Shown: positions 54,463-63,226 of the stretch, piece after piece
Layout: the number at the start of each line of letters is the position of its first letter
How positions within the stretch are numbered: position 1 is the stretch's first letter
Source: Pseudomonas solani
GTDB taxonomy: Bacteria; Pseudomonadota; Gammaproteobacteria; Pseudomonadales; Pseudomonadaceae
Assembly: GCF_026072635.1 (NCBI RefSeq)
Contig: NZ_AP023081.1
Coordinates: forward strand, 2,688,501-2,752,500
DNA: 64,000 nt
Reading direction: 5' to 3'
Notes under the pieces: model-generated
Seen by the model: the letters and a program-made list of their open reading frames with translations, nothing else
Database searches by the model: none
What the model was told of the DNA's origin: nothing
Program-made: the position numbers and the translations under genes

Positions 54463-55494
54463 ATGCGGATCTGCTGTGCGCTGCTGCTTTCCCTGTTGGT
54501 CCTGGCGCCCTGCCATGGGGCGCAGTGGTTCCCGGTACCGGTGATCGCCGACGGGCAGGCCCGCGACTATGTCCCCCTCGACCATGCCAGCCGGCCCTGG
54601 CGCATCTGCACCCTGCTGCCCCATGGCATCGACCGCTATTGGTGGGGCGTCGCCTGGGGGCTGGACGAGGAAGCCCGGCGCCAGGGCGTGCAGCTGGGCA
54701 TCTACGAAGCCGGCGGCTACCAGTTCCCGGCCATGCAGCGCGCCCAGCTGGCCCGCTGCATCCAGCTCGGTGCCGACGTCTTCGTCATCGGCGCCATCGA
54801 GGCCCGTGGCCTGTGCCACGAGATCAAGCAGTTGAAAAGAAACGGCACGCCGGTGATCGACCTGGTGAACGGCATCGACTGCGATGGCGTGACCGCGCAC
54901 GCGCGGGTGGATTTCGCCGATATGGCGCGGGAGGCCCTGGGCTACATCGGTGAGAGGGCGGGGGGCGGGCCGATCAACCTCGGCTGGCTGCCGGGCCCCA
55001 GGGACGCGGGCTGGGTGCTGGACGCCGAGCGCGGCTTGCGCACGGCCATGGACGGCACGTCGGTGCGCCTGGCCGATGGCGGCTACGGGCCGGTGGACCG
55101 CTCGACCCAGGCGGCGCTGGTGCGCGGGCTGCTGGGGCGTGAGTCACGCCTGGACTACCTGCTGGCCAATGCCGAAGCGGCCGCCTTCGCCGCGCAACTG
55201 GTCAAGGGGTCGCCGTCGCGCTTCCAGACCCAGGTGGTCTCGCTGTATGCCACCGAGCGGGTGGTGGAGGACATTCGACAGGGGCTGGTGCTGGCGGCAC
55301 CGACGGATTCGCCGGTGATCCAGGCGCGCATTGCCATCGACCTGGCGGTGCGGGCGCTGGAGGGCAAGGGTGAGGCGCGCTGGGTCAGCCCGCGCATCCA
55401 GATGCTGGACCGGCAAAGCCTGGAGCATTTCGATATCAGCCGGCTGATGCCGCCGGGTGGGCACTGGATGATCCGTCAGGAGCTGCCGGAGTAG
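54463..55494 (+). CDS. TorT-like periplasmic binding protein
   Basis: 343-residue protein with signal peptide MRICCALLLSLLVLAPCHG and a sugar-binding-type periplasmic fold (WRICTLLPHGIDRYWWGVAW, DVFVIGAIEARG). It matches TorT, which binds TMAO and signals to TorS. No torS, torR or torCAD nearby, so it is an orphan or pairs with a distant sensor. ATG 54463 or 54454 could be the start. Confidence 0.75.
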   Translation: MRICCALLLSLLVLAPCHGAQWFPVPVIADGQARDYVPLDHASRPWRICTLLPHGIDRYWWGVAWGLDEEARRQGVQLGIYEAGGYQFPAMQRAQLARCIQLGADVFVIGAIEARGLCHEIKQLKRNGTPVIDLVNGIDCDGVTAHARVDFADMAREALGYIGERAGGGPINLGWLPGPRDAGWVLDAERGLRTAMDGTSVRLADGGYGPVDRSTQAALVRGLLGRESRLDYLLANAEAAAFAAQLVKGSPSRFQTQVVSLYATERVVEDIRQGLVLAAPTDSPVIQARIAIDLAVRALEGKGEARWVSPRIQMLDRQSLEHFDISRLMPPGGHWMIRQELPE

Positions 55495-55501
55495 GGCGGG
55501 G

Positions 55502-55555
55502 CGCCCGGGCCGGAGCCCGGGTTGCGGGAATGAAGGGGCGGTACTGGCCGCCCCT
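55502..55555. repeat. GC palindromes between the TorT-like gene and betA
   Basis: GCCCGGGCCGGAGCCCGGG (a CCCGGG repeat like that at 11272) followed by AGGGGCGG-TACTGG-CCGCCCCT. The second hairpin may end transcription of either convergent gene; neither has a T-run. Confidence 0.55.
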
Positions 55556-55560
55556 GGGGT

Positions 55561-57252
55561 TCAGCCGGCCTTGCGCTGCGGCTGGGTGCGTACCGGGGCG
55601 TCGCCGGCGACGTAGTAGCTGGCGGTGCTGCGGGGCAGCGGCTGGCGGCCACGGATCCGGTCGGCGATCTTCTCGGCGATCATGATGGTGGTGGCGTTGA
55701 GGTTGCCGGTGATGATCTCCGGCATGATCGACGCATCCACCACGCGCAGCCCTTGCATGCCGTGCACGCGGCCCTGGCCGTCGACCACCGCCATCTCGTC
55801 GCTGCCCATCTTGCAGGAGCAGGAAGGGTGGAACGCGGTTTCGGCGTGGTTGCGGATGAAGTCGTCCAACTCGGCGTCGGTCTGCACCTGGGCACCGGGG
55901 CTCAGTTCGCGGCCGCGGTACTTGTCCAGGGCCGGCTGCGCCATGATCTCGCGGGTGATGCGGATGCCGTCGCGGAACTCCTGCCAGTCCTGCTCGGACG
56001 CCATGTAGTTGAACAGGATGCTCGGGTGCTCGCGCGGGTCGCGGGACTTGAGGCGGATGCGGCCGCGGCTCGGCGAGCGCATGGAGCCCATGTGCGCCTG
56101 GAAGCCGTGCTCCTGCACGCCCTTGCTGCCGTTGTAGTTAATCGCCACCGGCAGGAAGTGGTACTGGATGTTGGGCCAGGCGAATTCGGGGCGGGTGCGG
56201 ATGAAGCCGCCGGCCTCGAACTGGTTGCTGGCGCCCAGGCCTTTGCCGCGGAACAGCCAGTTGGCGCCGATGGCGGGCTGGTTCCACCACTTGGTGGCCG
56301 GGTAGATGGACACCGGCTCCTTGCAGGCGTACTGCAGGTAAAGCTCGAGGTGGTCCTGCAGGTTCTCGCCGACGCCGGGCAGGTCGTGCACCAGGGGGAT
56401 GTCGAACTCGCGCAGCAGGGCGCTCGGGCCGACGCCGGAGCGCTGGAGGATCTGCGGCGAGGCGATGGCGCCGGCGCACAGCAGTACTTCGCGGCGGGCG
56501 TTGATGGTGATCGGCTCGTTGCCGTCGCCGTGCAGGTAGGCGACGCCACTGGCGCGCTTGCCGGTGAAGAGGATGCGGTCGGTGGTGGCGTGGGTGACGA
56601 TGGTCAGGTTGGGCCGGCCACGGGCCTGGTCCAGATAACCGCGACCGGTGGCGGCGCGGCGGCCTTCCGGGGTCACGGTGCGGTCCATCGGGCCGAAGCC
56701 TTCCTGCTGGTAGCCGTTGAGGTCGTCGGTGGCCGGGTAGCCGGCCTGCACGCCGGCCTCGACCATGGCGTGGAACAGCGGGTTGTTGCCGGCCTTGGGC
56801 GTGGTGACGCTCACCGGGCCGTCGCCGCCGTGGTAGTCGTTGGGGCCGATGTCGCGGGTCTCGGCCTTGCGGAAGTAGGGCAGGCAGTCGAGGTAGGTCC
56901 AGTCTTCCAGGCCGGGCGCCTTGGCCCAGTTGTCGAAGTCCAGGGCGTTGCCGCGGATGTAGCACATGCCGTTGATCAGCGAGGAGCCGCCCAGGCCCTT
57001 GCCGCGCCCGCATTCCATGCGGCGGTTGTTCATGTGCGGCTCGGGGTCGGTCTCGTAGGCCCAGTTGTAGCGGCGGCCCTGCAGCGGGTAGGCGAGGGCG
57101 GCGGGCATCTGGGTGCGGAAGTCCAGGCGGTAGTCGGGGCCACCGGCTTCCAGCAGCAGGACGCTGGTGTTGGCGTCCTCGGTGAGGCGGGTGGCCAGCA
57201 CGTTACCGGCGGAGCCGGCACCGATGATGATGTAGTCGAATTCTTGAGACAT
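55561..57252 (-). CDS. betA: BetA, choline dehydrogenase
   Basis: 563-residue GMC-family flavoprotein: FAD motif DYIIIGAGSAGNVLATRL, GRGKGLGGSSLINGMCY, PQILQRSGVGP, the active-site His in ETAFHPSCSCKMG, and DASIMPEIITGNLNATTIMI. It oxidises choline to betaine aldehyde at the membrane. AGAGAG precedes the ATG. Last gene of the betB-betA pair, separated from betB by a palindromic repeat. Confidence 0.95.
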   Translation of the reverse strand: MSQEFDYIIIGAGSAGNVLATRLTEDANTSVLLLEAGGPDYRLDFRTQMPAALAYPLQGRRYNWAYETDPEPHMNNRRMECGRGKGLGGSSLINGMCYIRGNALDFDNWAKAPGLEDWTYLDCLPYFRKAETRDIGPNDYHGGDGPVSVTTPKAGNNPLFHAMVEAGVQAGYPATDDLNGYQQEGFGPMDRTVTPEGRRAATGRGYLDQARGRPNLTIVTHATTDRILFTGKRASGVAYLHGDGNEPITINARREVLLCAGAIASPQILQRSGVGPSALLREFDIPLVHDLPGVGENLQDHLELYLQYACKEPVSIYPATKWWNQPAIGANWLFRGKGLGASNQFEAGGFIRTRPEFAWPNIQYHFLPVAINYNGSKGVQEHGFQAHMGSMRSPSRGRIRLKSRDPREHPSILFNYMASEQDWQEFRDGIRITREIMAQPALDKYRGRELSPGAQVQTDAELDDFIRNHAETAFHPSCSCKMGSDEMAVVDGQGRVHGMQGLRVVDASIMPEIITGNLNATTIMIAEKIADRIRGRQPLPRSTASYYVAGDAPVRTQPQRKAG

Positions 57253-57267
57253 GAGGCTCTCTCTTTA

Positions 57268-57325
57268 AATGGCTGGGGGGCTGGAAGCCAGGGCTCAGGG
57301 CTCCTGGCTTCCCGCTTCGGGCTGC
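57268..57325. repeat. 7-nt-period palindromic intergenic repeat, copy 5
   Basis: Between betB and betA: GGGCTGGAAGCCAGGGC and the complementary GCTCCTGGCTTCCCGC arms. More degenerate than the other four copies. Confidence 0.6.
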
Positions 57326-57328
57326 CGT

Positions 57329-58801
57329 TTAGAAGACGGAGAAGTAGTCGCCGAGCTCGACCTGCACCGACTTGATGCGGGTGTAGTGGGCGAGGGTGGT
57401 GAGGCCGTTCTCGCGGCCCACGCCGGACTGCTTGTAGCCGCCGACGGGCATCTCGGCGGGCGACTCGCCCCAGGTGTTGATCCAGCAGATGCCGGCCTCC
57501 AGCTTGTGGATCACGCGGTGGGCGCGGGCCAGGTCGCGGGTGACGATGCCGGCGGCCAGGCCGTAGTCGGTGTCGTTGGCGCGGCGGATGGCTTCTTCCT
57601 CGGTGTCGTAGACGAGGATGCTCATCACCGGGCCGAAGATTTCCTCGCGGACGATGGTCATCTCGTCCGTGCAGTCGGTGAACACGGTCGGGGCCACGTA
57701 GGCGCCCTTGGCGTAGTCGCCGTCGGTGACGCGTTCGCCGCCGATCAGCAGGCGCGCGCCTTCCTTGCGGCCGGACTCGATGTAGCCGAGCACGCTCTCC
57801 ATGTGCGGGAAGCTGGTGAGTGGGCCGAAGTTGGTGTTCTCGTCCTGCGGGCTGCCCAGGCGGATGCGCTTGACGCGCTCGACCACCTTGGCCTCGAAGC
57901 GCGCCTGCAGTACGCGCGGGATGAACACGCGGGTGCCGTTGGTGCAGACCTGGCCGGAGCTGAAGAAGTTGGCCATGACGGCGATGTCGGCGGCGCGATC
58001 GAGGTCGGCGTCCTCGAAGATGATCAGCGGCGATTTGCCGCCCAGCTCCATGGTCACTTCCTTGAGGGAGGAGCTGGAGGCGCTGGCCATCACCTTCTTG
58101 CCGGTGGCGGTGCCGCCGGTGAAGGAGATCTTCTCGATCTGCGGGTGCTCGGTCAGCCACTGGCCAACTTCGCGACCGCTGCCGGTGAGAACGTTGAACA
58201 CGCCGTCCGGCACGCCGGCTTCGGTGTAGATCTCGGCCAGCTTGAGGGCGGTCAGCGGGGTCACTTCGCTGGGCTTGAAGATCATCGCGTTGCCGGCGGC
58301 CAGGGCCGGGGCGGATTTCCACATGGCGATCTGGATCGGGTAGTTCCAGGCGCCGATGCCGGCGACCACGCCCAGGGGTTCGCGGCGGGTGTAGACGAAG
58401 CTGGTTTCGCGCAGGGGGATCTGCTCGCCCTCGATGGCGGGCACCAGGCCGGCGTAGTACTCGATCACGTCGGCGCCGGTGACGATGTCCACGGCGCGGG
58501 TCTCGGCCAGGGGCTTGCCGGTGTCCAGGGTCTCCAGGGCGGCCAGCTCGTCGTTGCGCTCGCGGAGGATCTCCACGGCACGGCGCAGGATGCGCGAACG
58601 CTGCATGGCGGTCATCGCCGCCCACACCTTCTGCCCTTCGATGGCGCTGGCGACGGCGCGCTCGACGTCTTCCTTGCCGGCGCGCTGGACGTTGGCGAGG
58701 ACCTCACCGTTGGCCGGGTTGATGCTCTCGAAGGTGGCACCGCTGGTGGAGTCGACGTAGCGACCGCCGATGTAGAGCTTCTGGTCTTCGAATCGGGCCA
58801 T
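57329..58801 (-). CDS. betB: BetB, betaine aldehyde dehydrogenase
   Basis: 490-residue aldehyde dehydrogenase: GAWNYPIQIAMWKSAPALAA, Glu in ELGGKSPLIIF, catalytic Cys in SGQVCTNGTRVF, NAD-site FTGGTATGKK. It makes glycine betaine with NAD(P). AGAGGA precedes the ATG. The BetI palindrome lies 122 bases upstream. Confidence 0.96.
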   Translation of the reverse strand: MARFEDQKLYIGGRYVDSTSGATFESINPANGEVLANVQRAGKEDVERAVASAIEGQKVWAAMTAMQRSRILRRAVEILRERNDELAALETLDTGKPLAETRAVDIVTGADVIEYYAGLVPAIEGEQIPLRETSFVYTRREPLGVVAGIGAWNYPIQIAMWKSAPALAAGNAMIFKPSEVTPLTALKLAEIYTEAGVPDGVFNVLTGSGREVGQWLTEHPQIEKISFTGGTATGKKVMASASSSSLKEVTMELGGKSPLIIFEDADLDRAADIAVMANFFSSGQVCTNGTRVFIPRVLQARFEAKVVERVKRIRLGSPQDENTNFGPLTSFPHMESVLGYIESGRKEGARLLIGGERVTDGDYAKGAYVAPTVFTDCTDEMTIVREEIFGPVMSILVYDTEEEAIRRANDTDYGLAAGIVTRDLARAHRVIHKLEAGICWINTWGESPAEMPVGGYKQSGVGRENGLTTLAHYTRIKSVQVELGDYFSVF

Positions 58802-58922
58802 GGGGTTCGTCCTCTCAGGTCTCGTTTGCGCAAGGCGGGCCGCGCTCGGGCGGGCCCTTTGTCGGAATCCCGGGCACGGCGAAGGTGCCCGGAAGCGTGA
58901 AAACGAGCCTACTTTATTTTTA

Positions 58923-58934
58923 TTGAACGTTCAA
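58923..58934. promoter_or_regulatory. Probable BetI operator in the betB/betT gap
   Basis: TTGAACGTTCAA, a perfect 12-bp palindrome in an A/T-rich stretch between divergent betB and betT. It resembles the BetI site of other pseudomonads and the palindrome upstream of betI at 62095. Confidence 0.75.
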
Positions 58935-59105
58935 ACAACAAAGAATAAGCTGCGCTCCATGAACGGGGCTGCGGCAGTTCGCCGCACCTCTTCAGGCCGC
59001 ATTGCAGAGGCTTCGCCGGGTTACATGAGCGGGTCGGCAGGGCGGCGCGGGTCTGTCGTTGCGCCGTCAGGCGCGTGCTTTCACTGCCCTGGAGCTCTTC
59101 TCCAC

Positions 59106-60698
59106 ATGAGTACCGCTTCCCTTGCGCTGCATCCCGAGTCGCGTGCGCGGCTCAACCCCGTGGTGTTCTTCGGTTCCACCGCGTTGATCCTGATCCTCAC
59201 CGTCGCCCTGATCCTCTTCCCCGAGGGGGCCGGGCTCTGGCTGAACAAGGCGCAGAGCTGGCTCTCGCGCAGCTTTGGCTGGTACTACATGCTGGCCATC
59301 GGGGCCTACCTGTTCTTCGTGCTCTACGTGGCCTTCTCCCGCTATGGCAACCTGCGCCTGGGCGCGGACGGCGACCGGCCGGACTTCAGCTACGGCGCCT
59401 GGGCGGGGATGCTGTTCTCCTCGGGCATCGGCATCTCGCTGCTGTATTTCGCCGCCTCCGAGCCCATCGACCACCTGTACAACCCGCCGGAAGGCGAGGC
59501 GGGCACCGAGCACGCGGCGCGCCAGGCGTTGCAGCTGACCTTCCTCCACTGGGGCGTGCACGGCTGGGCCATCTACGCGCTGGTGGGCCTTGCCGTGGGC
59601 TACTTCGCCTACCGCCACAAGCAGCCGCTGGCGCTGCGCTCGGCGCTCTACCCGCTGTTTGGCGAGCGTCTGATGAAGGGCTCGGTGGGCAACGCGGTGG
59701 ATTGCTTCGGCATCTTCGTCACCCTGCTGGGCCTGGTGACCAACCTCGGCATCGGCTCGCTGCAGGTCTCCTCGGGCCTGGAGTACCTGTTCGGCTATCC
59801 CCACAGCCAGGGCGCGCTGCTGACGGTGATCCTGGTGATGAGCGCGGTGGCGACCCTGGCCGCGGTGTCGGGGATCGAGAAAGGCATCCGCCGCCTGTCG
59901 AACCTCAACATCATCCTGTTCAGCGGCCTGCTGCTGTTCGTGCTGCTGGCCGGCGACACCCTGCACCTGCTCAACGGCCTGGTGCAGAACCTCGGCGACT
60001 ACCTCAACGGCCTGGTGCTGAAGACCTTCGACCTCTACGTCTACACCGGCCAGTCCGGCAAGAGCGAGGCGTGGATGGGCCTGTGGACCCTGTTCTACTG
60101 GGCCTGGTGGATTTCCTGGGCGCCCTTCGTCGGCATGTTTATCGCCCGCATCTCCCGCGGCCGCACGGTGCGCGAGCTGGTCTGCGGCGTGCTGCTGATC
60201 CCTCTGGGCTTCACCCTGGCGTGGCTGTCGATCTTCGGCAACAGCGCCCTGGACCTGGTGATGGACCAGAACGCGGCCGAGCTGGGCAAGGCGGCGCTGG
60301 AGCAGCCGGCGATGTCCATCTACCTGCTGCTGGAGCACTACCCCTGGGCCAAGGCGGTGATCGGCCTGTCGATCTGCGTGGGCTTCGTGCTGTTCCTGAC
60401 CCCGGCGGATTCCGGCTCGGTGATGCTCGCCAACCTGTCGCGCAAGGGGGGCGAGCTGGACGAGGACGCGCCCAACTGGCTGCGCATCTTCTGGTCGGTG
60501 CTGATCACCCTGGTGACCATCGGCCTGCTATTCGCCGGCAACTTCACCGCCATGCAGACGGTGGTGGTGCTGGCCGGCCTGCCGTTCTCGGTGGTGCTGC
60601 TGCTCTACATGTTCGCCCTGCTCAAGGCCATGCGCACCGACTTGGAGGCGCAGGAGATGAACCGGCACTCACCGGTGATCGCGCCCGGCCCCGTCTGA
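59106..60698 (+). CDS. betT: BetT-like choline transporter (BCCT family), short type
   Basis: 530-residue membrane protein with twelve predicted helices. BCCT family: the Trp-rich segment WTLFYWAWWISWAPFVGMF, GMLFSSGIGISLLYFAASEP, LHWGVHGWAIYALVGLA. The C-terminal tail is short (about 30 residues), unlike the long osmosensing tail of E. coli BetT, so import may not be strongly osmo-gated. ATG 59106 (MSTASLALHP). Divergent from betB; the BetI palindrome lies in the gap. Confidence 0.9.
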   Translation: MSTASLALHPESRARLNPVVFFGSTALILILTVALILFPEGAGLWLNKAQSWLSRSFGWYYMLAIGAYLFFVLYVAFSRYGNLRLGADGDRPDFSYGAWAGMLFSSGIGISLLYFAASEPIDHLYNPPEGEAGTEHAARQALQLTFLHWGVHGWAIYALVGLAVGYFAYRHKQPLALRSALYPLFGERLMKGSVGNAVDCFGIFVTLLGLVTNLGIGSLQVSSGLEYLFGYPHSQGALLTVILVMSAVATLAAVSGIEKGIRRLSNLNIILFSGLLLFVLLAGDTLHLLNGLVQNLGDYLNGLVLKTFDLYVYTGQSGKSEAWMGLWTLFYWAWWISWAPFVGMFIARISRGRTVRELVCGVLLIPLGFTLAWLSIFGNSALDLVMDQNAAELGKAALEQPAMSIYLLLEHYPWAKAVIGLSICVGFVLFLTPADSGSVMLANLSRKGGELDEDAPNWLRIFWSVLITLVTIGLLFAGNFTAMQTVVVLAGLPFSVVLLLYMFALLKAMRTDLEAQEMNRHSPVIAPGPV

Positions 60699-60713
60699 CC
60701 GGCCCGCAATGAG

Positions 60714-60745
60714 CAACGCCCCAGGGGAAACCCCGGGGCGTTTTC
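60714..60745 (+). terminator. Rho-independent terminator of betT
   Basis: AACGCCCC-AGGGGAAACCCC-GGGGCGTTTT; strong stem with T-run, 17 bases after the betT stop. Confidence 0.9.
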
Positions 60746-60771
60746 GTTTATGGCGGATGGCTCCGTCCGTA

Positions 60772-60835
60772 GGGCGGGTGAAACCCGCGAAAGCCCTGTG
60801 CCGCCGATGTCGGGTTGCACCCGACCTACCCGCCA
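60772..60835. repeat. GTAGGG/hairpin intergenic repeat
   Basis: GTAGGGCGGGTGAAACCCGC and, after a short spacer, GTCGGGTTGCACCCGAC: two small hairpins of a kind repeated between Pseudomonas genes. Confidence 0.6.
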
Positions 60836-60904
60836 TGGCCAATGTAGGGGCGATTTCAATGGCTCTGTCTGCGTTAAGTGTTGCTAGAGGATTTGAGTCC
60901 AGCT

Positions 60905-61340
60905 GATTGCCGAGCTCTGGTGATATTTCTGGTTTCGCCCACCCGGGCGAGTCCCTTTTAACAATCGTCGGAATGCCGAACCACTTAAAAGGAACCAAAA
61001 GGGCTTGCCCCTGCATACGGGTCTGGCTTCGCCAGACTCCCCTCGCTCCATCATCGTTACTCGCTACGCTCGCCCTTCGGGCCGCACTGAAGTGCGTTCG
61101 CCGCAAGCGTCGTCTGGGGCCGGCGCGATGGGCCATCCATGGCCTGGCGCGCCTCTCGCGGCATCCATGTCGCTCAACCCCTTCCACGACGATTCGCTCG
61201 GCCTCCTGAAAGGGGCATTTGGCGGCTGCTCCAACTTTCTTCGTCCAACGCATCACCACGTGGTGCGCACGGACTTTCGTAGGATGGTGTAGAGCGAAGC
61301 GAAACCCATGCGGTGGAGGTGGCACGAGCCTTGGGGCGCC
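60905..61340. repeat. Dispersed non-coding element of Pseudomonas type
   Basis: About 435 bases without a credible gene. It contains sequences I recall as recurring between genes of many pseudomonads: CCACCCGGGCGAGTCCC, GGAACCAAAAGGGCTTGCCC, CCCTCGCTCCATCATCG, and GTAGGATGGTGTAGAGCGAAG. Such copies often produce spurious open frames on both strands. It separates betT from betI. Together with the preceding hairpins it fills the gene-free stretch 60746-61441. Recognition is from memory. Confidence 0.6.
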
Positions 61341-61441
61341 CGGAAAGTGCCGTGCTTGAGCGCCTGCATTAAAACCACAAAGCTAACGCCGACAGCGCCA
61401 TTTCAATCGCCAAGCGGCGCGTCGCGCCGCCATTACGCGCG

Positions 61442-62035
61442 TCAGCCGGTCGCCTTGGCCAGCTGCAGGTCGAGGTAGTCGTAGGCGATCTGCAGCGCCT
61501 GCCGGGCGTTGAAGGTGGTGCCGGTGAGGGCGCTGCGCAGCCACAGGCCGTCGATCAGCGCGGCCAGGCCACGGGCGGCGGCGCGGGCGGGTTCCTGGGG
61601 CAGCACGCGGCGGAATTCGCAGCACAGGTTGGAGTAGAGGCGGTGGTCGTTGACCCGTTGCAGGCGGCGCAGGGCGGGCTGGTGCATGCTGGTGGCCCAG
61701 AACGCCAGCCAGGTCTTCATGGCCGGGCCGTTGACCTGGCTGTCGTCGAAGTTGCCGTCGATGATGGCGCGCAGGTGCGCCCGTGCGGAGTCGTCGCCCA
61801 GGGCCGCGCGACGTTCGCGCACGGCCGTGCTCAGGGCCTGCATCAGGTGGCGCATGGTGGCTTCGAGCAGGCCGTTCTTGTCCTTGAAATAGTGGCTGAT
61901 GATGCCGTTGGAGACACCGGCGAGGCGGGCGATGTAGGCGATGCTGGCATCGCCCATGCCGACCTGGTCGACGGCTTCGAGGGTCGCGTTGATCAGTTGC
62001 GAACGGCGGATCGGCTGCATTCCGACCTTGGGCAT
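61442..62035 (-). CDS. betI: BetI, TetR-family repressor of the bet genes
   Basis: 197-residue TetR regulator: HTH VDQVGMGDASIAYIARLAGVS and IISHYFKDKNGLL, then a ligand domain typical of BetI (AMKTWLAFWATSMHQPALRR). It represses betBA and betT until choline is present. ATG 62035. It lies apart from betBA, with betT and a repeat between. Its own upstream palindrome suggests autoregulation. Confidence 0.94.
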   Translation of the reverse strand: MPKVGMQPIRRSQLINATLEAVDQVGMGDASIAYIARLAGVSNGIISHYFKDKNGLLEATMRHLMQALSTAVRERRAALGDDSARAHLRAIIDGNFDDSQVNGPAMKTWLAFWATSMHQPALRRLQRVNDHRLYSNLCCEFRRVLPQEPARAAARGLAALIDGLWLRSALTGTTFNARQALQIAYDYLDLQLAKATG

Positions 62036-62094
62036 CAGGCACTCCAGACGACGAATTCGGACGAAGGAAAGCGCGCAGTCTAGGGCGTATCAAA

Positions 62095-62106
62095 TTGATC
62101 GATCAA
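62095..62106. promoter_or_regulatory. Probable BetI operator upstream of betI
   Basis: TTGATCGATCAA, perfect 12-bp palindrome 60 bases before the betI ATG. It shares the TTGA-N4-TCAA form with the site at 58923. Confidence 0.65.
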
Positions 62107-62185
62107 TCAAGAAGGTCGCTTCAAGGATGACCCGTCGGTCAAAGGCATGCGCCGTGAAGCGTTGGAAAAGGCGGGAGGCATAACG

Positions 62186-62221
62186 AAAAACGGCGATGCG
62201 TACCGGGGGCACGCATCGCCG
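62186..62221 (-). terminator. Rho-independent terminator of the 62240-63094 gene
   Basis: On the minus strand CGGCGATGCGT, loop, ACGCATCGCCG, then TTTTT. Confidence 0.9.
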
Positions 62222-62239
62222 TCGAGAGGTTGCCAGCGC

Positions 62240-63094
62240 TTACTTAAGCCATTCGGCCACGCGCTCGGGGTTCTTGGCGATCCAGGCCTTGGCGGCCTCT
62301 TCGGGCTTGGCGCCCTCGCGGATGGCCAGCATCACGGCGCCCACTTCCTCGCCGTTCCAGGAGAATTTCTTGAGGAAAGCGGTGGCTTCCGGCGCCTTGG
62401 CTTCCAGGCCCGGGTTGACCACGGTGTCGACGTGTTCGTCGTCGCCGAAGACCTTCTTCGGGTCTTCGAGGAAGCGCAGTTTCCACTTGGCGAACATCCA
62501 GTGCGGAATCCAGCCGGTGACGACGATGGGCTTCTGCGCCTTCTCGGCGCGGGTCAGGGCGGTGGCCATGGCCGGGCCGGAGCTGGGCATCAGCTTGATG
62601 TCGAGGTTGTACTGCTTGATGGCGTCTTCGGTGCGGCGCATCACGCCAGCGCCGGCGTCGATGCCGGTGATCTTGCCGTCGAAGTCCTTGCTGTATTTGT
62701 TCAGGTCTTCGATGGATTTGGCTTGCACGTAGTCGGGCACGATCAGGCCGATCTTGGCGCCCTTGTAGTTGGAGCCGAGGACCACGACCTTGTCTTTCAG
62801 CTTCTCGAAGTATTCGCCGTGGGTGGCGGGCAGCCAGGCGGAGAGGGTGCCATCCAGGTCGCCGCGGGCGATGCCCTGCCACATGATGGCGGGCTCCACC
62901 GGCTTGAGCTCGACGCCGTAGCCGAGTTTCTCCTTGAGTATCTCGCCGGCGACGTGGGTGGCGGCGACGCTGTCGTCCCAGCCGTTGACGTAACCGATCT
63001 TCAGGGTGGGTTTGTCAGCGGCGTGGGCGCCGAGGCCAATGGCCAGGGCGGCGATGCCGATGGATTGCAGACACAGGGACTTCAGCTTTCGCAT
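62240..63094 (-). CDS. Glycine-betaine-type (OpuAC) ABC substrate-binding protein
   Basis: 284-residue periplasmic protein. Signal peptide LCLQSIGIAALAIGLGAHAA, then an OpuAC domain: LKIGYVNGWDDSVAATHVA, MWQGIARGDLDGTLSAWLPATH, GWIPHWMFAKWKL. Aromatic residues (W) of the betaine box are visible. No permease or ATPase adjacent in the window; it may deliver ligand to a choline/betaine ABC system encoded elsewhere or beyond the edge. Ligand may be betaine, carnitine or choline. GGAG precedes the ATG. Confidence 0.82.
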   Translation of the reverse strand: MRKLKSLCLQSIGIAALAIGLGAHAADKPTLKIGYVNGWDDSVAATHVAGEILKEKLGYGVELKPVEPAIMWQGIARGDLDGTLSAWLPATHGEYFEKLKDKVVVLGSNYKGAKIGLIVPDYVQAKSIEDLNKYSKDFDGKITGIDAGAGVMRRTEDAIKQYNLDIKLMPSSGPAMATALTRAEKAQKPIVVTGWIPHWMFAKWKLRFLEDPKKVFGDDEHVDTVVNPGLEAKAPEATAFLKKFSWNGEEVGAVMLAIREGAKPEEAAKAWIAKNPERVAEWLK

Positions 63095-63226
63095 ACGTAA
63101 TGCTCCATCAGGTGGGATTGGCAGCTAGCTACGTTGGATGCCACGGGCCCGTTCTCGGGCGGGCTGGGTGGCGCTGCACGCCACGGCCCGGTGGGGCCGT
63201 GGCGGCAGGAGACGGGAAGCGGAAAA

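Noticed and set aside
60669..61325. 218-codon minus-strand open frame in the repeat region
   Set aside because: Lies entirely in terminator and dispersed-repeat sequence; no ribosome-binding site or folded-domain signature. Similar frames recur as annotation artefacts.
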